This document shows, in pieces, positions 58,227 to 64,000 of a DNA stretch of 64,000 bases (positions are counted from its first letter, which is position 1; the number at the start of each line of letters is the position of its first letter). The notes under the pieces were generated by a model. The model saw only the letters and a list, made by a program, of their open reading frames with translations. It made no database searches and had not been told where the DNA came from. The translations under genes and the position numbers were made by a program. The DNA comes from Emiliania huxleyi CCMP1516 (lineage: Eukaryota; Haptophyta; Isochrysidales; Noelaerhabdaceae), in assembly GCF_000372725.1 (NCBI RefSeq), contig NW_005200250.1, forward strand, positions 155,007 to 219,006, in the 5' to 3' direction.

Positions 58227-58490
58227 TGCTTGTGGCGCCAGCTCACAGTGAGGCACACACTCTCCGCCGAAGAACGAAGGAGAAGTGAAGTGTCCGCGAC
58301 ATGGCGGCAGAAGAAAAGAAAAAATACCCCTGCAAACATCATCGACACGGTGCGACCACAGGACGACCTGTGGTGCCCAGCCCGCATCCAGGCATCAAGT
58401 TCGACAGCCAGTAGTGGTGGCCAGCGCGGGAAGCCGGCACGACCTCGGCGGCTGCGCCGTGACACTACCGGAGGGAGCGCCTCCTCGCAA

Positions 58491-59997
58491 ATGCCGGATG
58501 AGCGCCCGCCGGAAGGCCGCATCCCGGCCTCCAAGTCGTACTACTGGCGCAGCCGGCTGCTGGGAGGCAGCTTCGGGTCGGAGGTGCCCGCCTTTGGCCT
58601 GTTCGCGCGGCCGCTGCAGCAGCAGCAGCAGCAGCAGCAGTCCGGAAGCGGGCACAAGGCGGCTGCGGGCAGCTCCTCTCCCAGCGCAGGCTCTCAGGGC
58701 AGCACCTCCTCTTCCGACGAGCAGGAACTCGCCGGCGCGGTGCGCAGCGGCGGCTTTGTGCGGTTCTATGACGACGACCAGCCGCGGCCGGCGGCGCGGC
58801 GCGCGCAGGGAGCGCAGGCGCGGCGGCGTGCCGCCAGCGCCGCGTCTTGGCTGTGCTCGACGCTAGTCGGCGCGGTGCCGGTGGCGGTCCTCAACTTTGC
58901 CACCTGCGCGACGTACGGCCTGCTGATGGCGAAAGGGACCGGCGTGCACCCGCAGCTGGTGATCGCGATGCTCCTCTACTCGACCGCCACCTCGGGCGTG
59001 CTGCTCTCGCTGCTGTCAGAGTGCCCGCTCACAATCGCGTCGGGCGACGCGTCGATCGCTCTCTACACCAACCTCTGGCTGGTCGAGGCGTACAACCACC
59101 CCGCCTGCACCGACGAGACGCGCCTGCCGACGGCGCTCGCCTCCGCCCTCCTCCTCTCCCTCTTGATGGGCTGCGTCTACTTCTTGCTCGGCCACTACCG
59201 CGCCGCCGACCTGGTGCAGTACCTGCCCTTCCCGATCATCGCGGGGTTCCTCGGCATGGTGGGCGCCTCCATCGTCAAGGGCGGACTCGTCGTCGCCATC
59301 GGCGCGCACACAGCTCGACTCGACCGCCCGACACGCACACGTCCGCCCCTCACCCCTCACCCCTCACCCCTCACCCCCCACCCCCCCTGGCTCTCTCCCG
59401 GCCGCAGGCTCGGACCTTGACTCGCCCGACGACATCGCGCACGCGGCGCAGCAGGCGCCCGGCCCAGCGCAGCGCGGCGCTGCCGTGAGGAGACGCAGCT
59501 CCACCCCTCTCCCTCTCGCCAGGTGCCGCTCGAGTGCGGCGCCGCGCTGCTCCTCGTCGTCGTCCTGCTCGCCCTGCGGCGCGTCCGCTTCCCGCCTCGC
59601 TTCCTCTTTGTCGGCACGATGGCGGCGCGCTTTCCCGGACGCCTGCCCACACCTCCCTAGACACCTCCCTAAGACGCCTGCCCACACCTCCCTAGACACC
59701 TCCCAGACACCTCCCAGACACCTCCCAGACACCTCCCAGACACCTCCCAGACACCTCCCAGACACCTCCCAGACACACCTCCCAGACACACCTCCCAGAC
59801 ACCTCCCAGACACCTCGTCGGCAGCCCCCCCCCCCCCCCCCCCAGGTCGCCCTCTTCCTGTTCTACGCGCCGACGGCCATGCTCCGGATCGCGCGCGAGC
59901 GGCTCGAGGCGAGCCGAGTAGTGGGGGAGCAGAGGCAGAGAGGAGCAGCTCGAGGGGCGAGAGAGTAGTGGGGAGAGAGGCGAGAGGAGCCCCACCC

Positions 59998-60079
<82 letters not shown>

Positions 60080-62750
60080 ACCTGCCGCCTGCCCGCCGCC
60101 CGGAAGCGTCCCTCGCCGCGCCGACCGGGCGCCGCCCCTCCGCTCGCGCAGGAGAGCGGCTTCCTGTTTGACGTCTCCGACCCGGTCGGGCCTCTCGGCC
60201 TGTGGAGGGAGCTCGACCCGACGCGCATCACGTGGGAGGCGCTCGTGCCGCAGTCCGGGGAGGTCTTCGGCACAGTCACAATCTCGACCATCTCGCTCGC
60301 GCTCCGCATCTCCGCCATCGACTCGGCGACTGAGGCGCGCCGGCCGCAGACTCGGGAGAACGCAACGCCCGTGACCTCTCGCAAGTGGCCTCTGGCAAGC
60401 TCTCGAGACGACACGTAGCCCGCTGTACTCCTCCCAGCCGTGTCCGCCGCATCCGCGGCTCTCTTGTTCCCGCGATGCGCGGGCGTGCGATGCACGGCTC
60501 TCTACTCGCCCGCACGCCCCGCCGCGTCCTCCCTGCAGGCGCACCTCGACCCAGACAGAGAGCTGCGCCTCACCGGCCTCGTCACCCTCCTCGTCGGCGG
60601 CACGGGCGGGCTCATCGGCTCGCACTCGCCCGGCCTCGTCGCACTCAACCAAGAGGTTGGCTCCGCGCGCACGAGCGGCGTCTGCCAGGCGCTGCTGCTG
60701 CTGCTGCTCTGGCCCTCACACCCGCTGCCCGGCCGGGCGGGTTGCGGCGCCCTCCTCACGCCCCTCTCGCTGTACAACAGGCTCACCGCCTTCCCGCTCA
60801 CCAACCTGCTGCCGCGCTTCCTGCTGGGCGGCGTGCTCATGTCCATTGGCGACACGCAGCCGAGAGCGGGCCGAGAGGAGTAGCCAGGCGCTCGGCGGTG
60901 AGTCGCGTCTCTCCACCCCTGCACTACTCCCTTCGCCCCGCAGGCGTGGTGATGCTCATCGAGTGGCTGTGGGTCGTCCCGCGCGTGCGCATGACGCGCC
61001 AGTCGCACGCCCTCGTCCTCGCGATGACGGCCTACTCGCTCGTGTACGACATGATCTCGACCGTCTTCGGCGGGATCCTCGTCGCCGCTCTGCTGCTCGT
61101 CGGCCGCTTCTCGCGCCTCTCCGTCCTCAAGTACCACGTCTCGATGGCGTCGCAGGCGTCCATCCGCCGCCGCTCCGTCGGCGAGTCGGCCCACTTGCGC
61201 GCGCAGGGCGAGCGGGTCCACATCCTCGGCCTCGAGGGTGTGCCCTCTCGACGGCGAGCCGCCCTGCGCCCGGACACCCCGCCGCACTGTCACGGCGCCC
61301 CTTCCGTAGGCTACCTCTTCGAGGGGCCGGCCGTCAAGCTCGTCAAGTACCTGCAGCGCGTCGTCGTGCCGCCCGAGGGGGCCGCCGACCGGCAGCAGGC
61401 TCCGCGCTTGCCGCTCCGCCCAGCCCTCCTCTCCTGCGGCCTCTCCACGCCTCTTGCTCTATATAGGCGCGTCGTTCGACCAAGGCGCGCGCCGCGGGCA
61501 GCGGCGGCGCCAGCGGCGGCGGCGACGGCGGCGGCTATGGCTATGATGGCGGCGGCGGGCGCGCTCACCGGAGCCACTCTCGGCCACCCCGCCACCCTGC
61601 TTTTCTCGTCCTCGACTTCTCGCACGTGCAGGGCATCAACGAGACCGCTGCGGCGCTGCTGTGCAAGTTTCGGCGCTTGTGCCAGCAGCACGGCATGCAG
61701 CTGGTCATCGCCTGCATCGGCCCAAACGACCTGCACCTTCTCGAGGCGCACGGCCGCGACGCGGACCTTCGAGTCTTCGGCAGCATCCCCGACGCCATCG
61801 AGTATTGCGAGGACTCGATCCTCGCGCAGTGGGACGGGACGACCGACGGGCCGTCGCCGAGCTCCCCGCGGCAGCAGGCGTGGCAGGGAGGCAGCAGCCC
61901 CCTCCCCCCGCTTCGCTCTGGCGGGGGAGTCGAAGCCTCGCACCCGAGGGAGCACGAGGGGCCCCCGGACCGCGACGCCAGGGCGTTGCAGCCTTCTGAG
62001 ACCGCAAGCGGCACGCTCAACGGCTCGCTCAGGCCCCGCGCGGCCTCTGCGACGCACGCCCACGAGGCGCCAGCTGCACCTCCGAAGACGGGTCCGCATT
62101 CCGGCCCGGCGGCGCCGCCTGACGAGCGGCAGGAGACTCGCTCCCACCTGCCCACGATTGCCGCCTCGCCGCTCTCTACATTCACCGCGGCCGTGTCGCC
62201 GGCGCTGTCGGCGCTCCCGCCGCCACTGACCATCCCACCGGCCCGCAGCCTCGAGCCAGGGGAGGCTGCGTTCGGGCCTTCTCCTCCCGGGGATCAGGTG
62301 GCCGCCCCGACCACAATCGTGGTCTCGATCCCTGGGGCGGCCTCCACGGGCGCCGGCCGAGAGGCAGCCGAGAACGCCGCGGATGTCCACGCGAGGGCGA
62401 GGTGGCCGCCCCCCGCCAGCCTCGAGGAGATGCTCGCAGAGCAGCCGCCGTCCAACTCGTCCAGCTCGTCCAGCTCGTCTGGCGGAGTCGAGACCGCCGT
62501 CGGGGAGCTCCTCCCGCCGGAGAGCTCCGACGAGGCCGACCGACCGCTCCACTCCGGCCACGACGAGGCGAAGCAGGACGGCGAGCGGCCCACGTCCTAC
62601 GTACCAAAGCGCGAGCGGTCTGGCCACGCCATGTTTGTGCCAGCGCAGCAGCGCCGCACCACTGGAACGCCGCGCACCACCGCACAGCAGCAGCAGCAGC
62701 AGCGGCAACAACAGAAACAGCCTTCGGTGCTGTCTTTGCCGCCATCACAG

Positions 62751-62781
<31 letters not shown>

Positions 62782-64000
62782 CCTCGCCTAGCTGTGAGCA
62801 CCCTCTCGAGCGGCGCGGCTCGGCGCCTATCACTGCCATCTTCGGCGGCAGCCGTCTACCGTCAGCAAGCAAGACAGAGAGCTTGCCGGGCGTGTCGTAC
62901 CCAAGTCAGTTGCTCGCCGCCGCATTTGGGCGCGCCGACGGCGGCGCCGATCGCTCGCTTGGCATGCCCAGAGGTGGGGCTGCCCCGCACTCGACCTCCT
63001 CGCCCGGCCTCTTGCTCCTGACTACCCGCTCGCTTGCCCCCTGGCCCAGGTGTCAGCTGCCAGCAGCTCGACGGGACGCGCGGCGCGCGCTCGGGCGACG
63101 ATCTTTGGAGGACCGCACGGCCGTCGCGGCCAGAGGGGCAGGCGGAGGCGGGCGCTGCAGACACGCGAACTGACGCAGCGGCGAGCTTTGACGAGGGCGG
63201 CGAGCTGGGCGCAGCGGTAGTAGCGGCTGGGGCGGTTGCGCCTGACCCGCCGCCGCCTTCGGCCGTCCTCGCGCCTCTTCTCCATCTGAGCCGCACCGCA
63301 GAGGCGGACGCGGCGCTGCTCGTGGCGTCTGGTTCATGGCGCGTCTACGGCGAGGACGAGGTGCTGTGCGAGCAAGGCGAGGTGAGCGAGGCGCTCTTCC
63401 TCGTCGCCCCCGGCCACGGGTCGGTGCTCGTGGAGGTGGAGGTTGGCCATGTCGCGGGCGCCATCCCTTCGCTCCTGACGGGGCAGCACGGAGGGCTAGT
63501 GGGAGCCGCTTCCCTGCTTACCCGAGCGCCTTGCTCCTACACCGTCTGCGCCGATGAGCGCTCCTGGGTCCTCGCCATCGACCGCACCGCGATCCGCCAC
63601 CTCTCCACGCAGCACCCACACTTGCTGATCCGGCTGCAGCAGATGGCGCTGCTGCAGGAGCCGCTCAACACGCGCCGGTTGCGCGTCATGTCGCGGCTCT
63701 GGCTCGCCGGCGGCTGGTCGGGCGCCAACTTCGACCAGGTGACGGTGCGGGCGGCACAGGCCAGCAGCCGCTCGACGAGGGAGCGCGCGTGCAGCAAGGA
63801 GAAGCCCCGATCGGACCCGCTTGCTGGATTGCCAGCCGCGGAGTTCGGGCCGGGCACGCGCAGTGCGGCCGCAGACCCCGCGATCTGCGACGAGGCCGGC
63901 GGCGCAGACTCCGTGTTTGGTACGCTGTGGTCGGTCGCCCCCGGCGAGGACCAGCCTTCGATAAGCGACGCGCTGCAGGAGCACGCCCAGATGCTGCGCC
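58491..64000 (+). CDS. SulP/SLC26 transporter with STAS and cyclic-nucleotide-binding domains (3' end beyond window)
   Basis: At least 1445 codons. Exons: 58491-59301, 59408-59454, 59523-59621, 59846-59908, 60152-60334, 60539-60848, 60944-61237, 61310-61380, 61467-62973, 63050-beyond 64000. SulP-type membrane domain: VAVLNFATCATYGLLMAKGT, SGVLLSLLSECPLTIASGDA, LVQYLPFPIIAGFLGMVGAS, TISTISLALRISAID, ELRLTGLVTLLVGGTGGLIG, PLTNLLPRFLLGGVLMSIG, VYDMISTVFGGILVAALLLV. STAS: YLFEGPAVKLVKYLQR to FLVLDFSHVQGINETAAALL and LRVFGSIPDAIEYCEDSILA. A long Gln/Ser/Pro linker follows (two poly-Gln runs). CNB-like: SWRVYGEDEVLCEQGEVSEA, LVGAASLLTRAPCSYTVCAD, SWVLAIDRTAIRHLS. Seven introns are GC-AG and two GT-AG, 68-243 bp. 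Anion substrate unknown. Confidence 0.85.
59622..59845 (+). other. GC-AG intron made of 11-bp repeats plus poly-C
   Basis: About a dozen units of cagacacctcc (some cctagacacctcc) fill 59660-59815. A run of roughly 18 C precedes the acceptor cccag. It joins FVGTM to VALFLFYAPTAM of the SulP protein. Confidence 0.85.
60002..60078. repeat. CT microsatellite within SulP intron
   Basis: Uninterrupted (ct)n of about 77 bp inside the 59909-60151 intron. It generates artefactual Leu/Ser and Glu/Arg open frames. Confidence 0.95.

Noticed and set aside
59485-59522. A 38-bp GT-AG intron in the SulP gene
   Set aside because: A GC donor at 59455 gives a 68-bp intron of typical length and a better join (AHAAQ-Q to VPLECGAALLL).
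59485-60495. ORFs with Leu-Ser, Arg-Glu or Asp-Thr-Ser repeats within the SulP locus
   Set aside because: They translate the (ct)n run and the 11-bp intronic repeats; the transporter frame skips them.

Overview
This is a nuclear segment from a GC-rich, photosynthetic eukaryotic microbe. A haptophyte of the Emiliania/Chrysochromulina kind fits best, but that is inference; no rRNA or plastid marker is present to settle it. Evidence: about 20 spliced or intron-less nuclear genes on both strands at roughly one per 3 kb, eukaryote-only proteins (a Vti1 SNARE, splicing factor SF1, the meiotic protein SPO22/ZIP4, a tropomodulin-like protein), and a nucleus-encoded one-helix chlorophyll-binding protein with a signal-peptide-like start, as expected for a secondary plastid.

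Layout, left to right. 0-1.5 kb: a 15-bp minisatellite. 1.6-6.7 kb: two minus-strand genes, a plant-gamma-type PI 4-kinase with a ubiquitin-like domain and a bestrophin-like channel. 6.9-8.4 kb: dispersed repeats. 8.5-19.7 kb: four plus-strand genes (GT90 glycosyltransferase, long coiled-coil protein, SPO22/ZIP4, secreted GT2 glycosyltransferase joined to a VWD-like domain). 19.9-22.9 kb: a repeat-rich block. 22.9-28.6 kb: TM2-domain protein, protein kinase, tropomodulin-like protein. 28.7-31.5 kb: repeats, palindromes and a small secreted protein. 31.9-34.2 kb: SF1. 34.2-37.8 kb: an accessory block of unclear, possibly mobile-derived ORFs. 37.8-48.0 kb: MoxR-type AAA+ ATPase joined to a VWA domain, secreted FSH-type hydrolase, class 3 lipase, ShKT-prolyl 4-hydroxylase. 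48.2-49.5 kb: a pair of apparently identical 265-bp direct repeats. 49.7-54.9 kb: repeat-motif exported protein, hemerythrin-like protein, an EF-hand exon on the opposite strand, ZIP-family transporter, kelch protein. 56.4-64.0 kb: Vti1, the one-helix LHC-like protein, and a long SulP transporter with STAS and cyclic-nucleotide-binding domains that runs off the window end.

The most striking property is the introns. I placed 49 by protein-family continuity and reading phase, and each complete gene model sums to a whole number of codons. By my count 27 begin GC, 21 begin GT and one begins GA; all end AG, and every downstream exon begins with G. Most are 65-90 bp. Several start with a copy of the exon that follows them, the clearest being 10396-10463. 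Two unrelated genes carry a nearly identical inverted-repeat core, and others are built from 9-11-bp tandem units. This looks like recent or continuing intron gain.

The genes form no pathway or operon. Several deal with the cell surface or secretory system (GT90, GT2-VWD, P4H, FSH hydrolase, Vti1) and several with membrane transport (bestrophin, ZIP, SulP).
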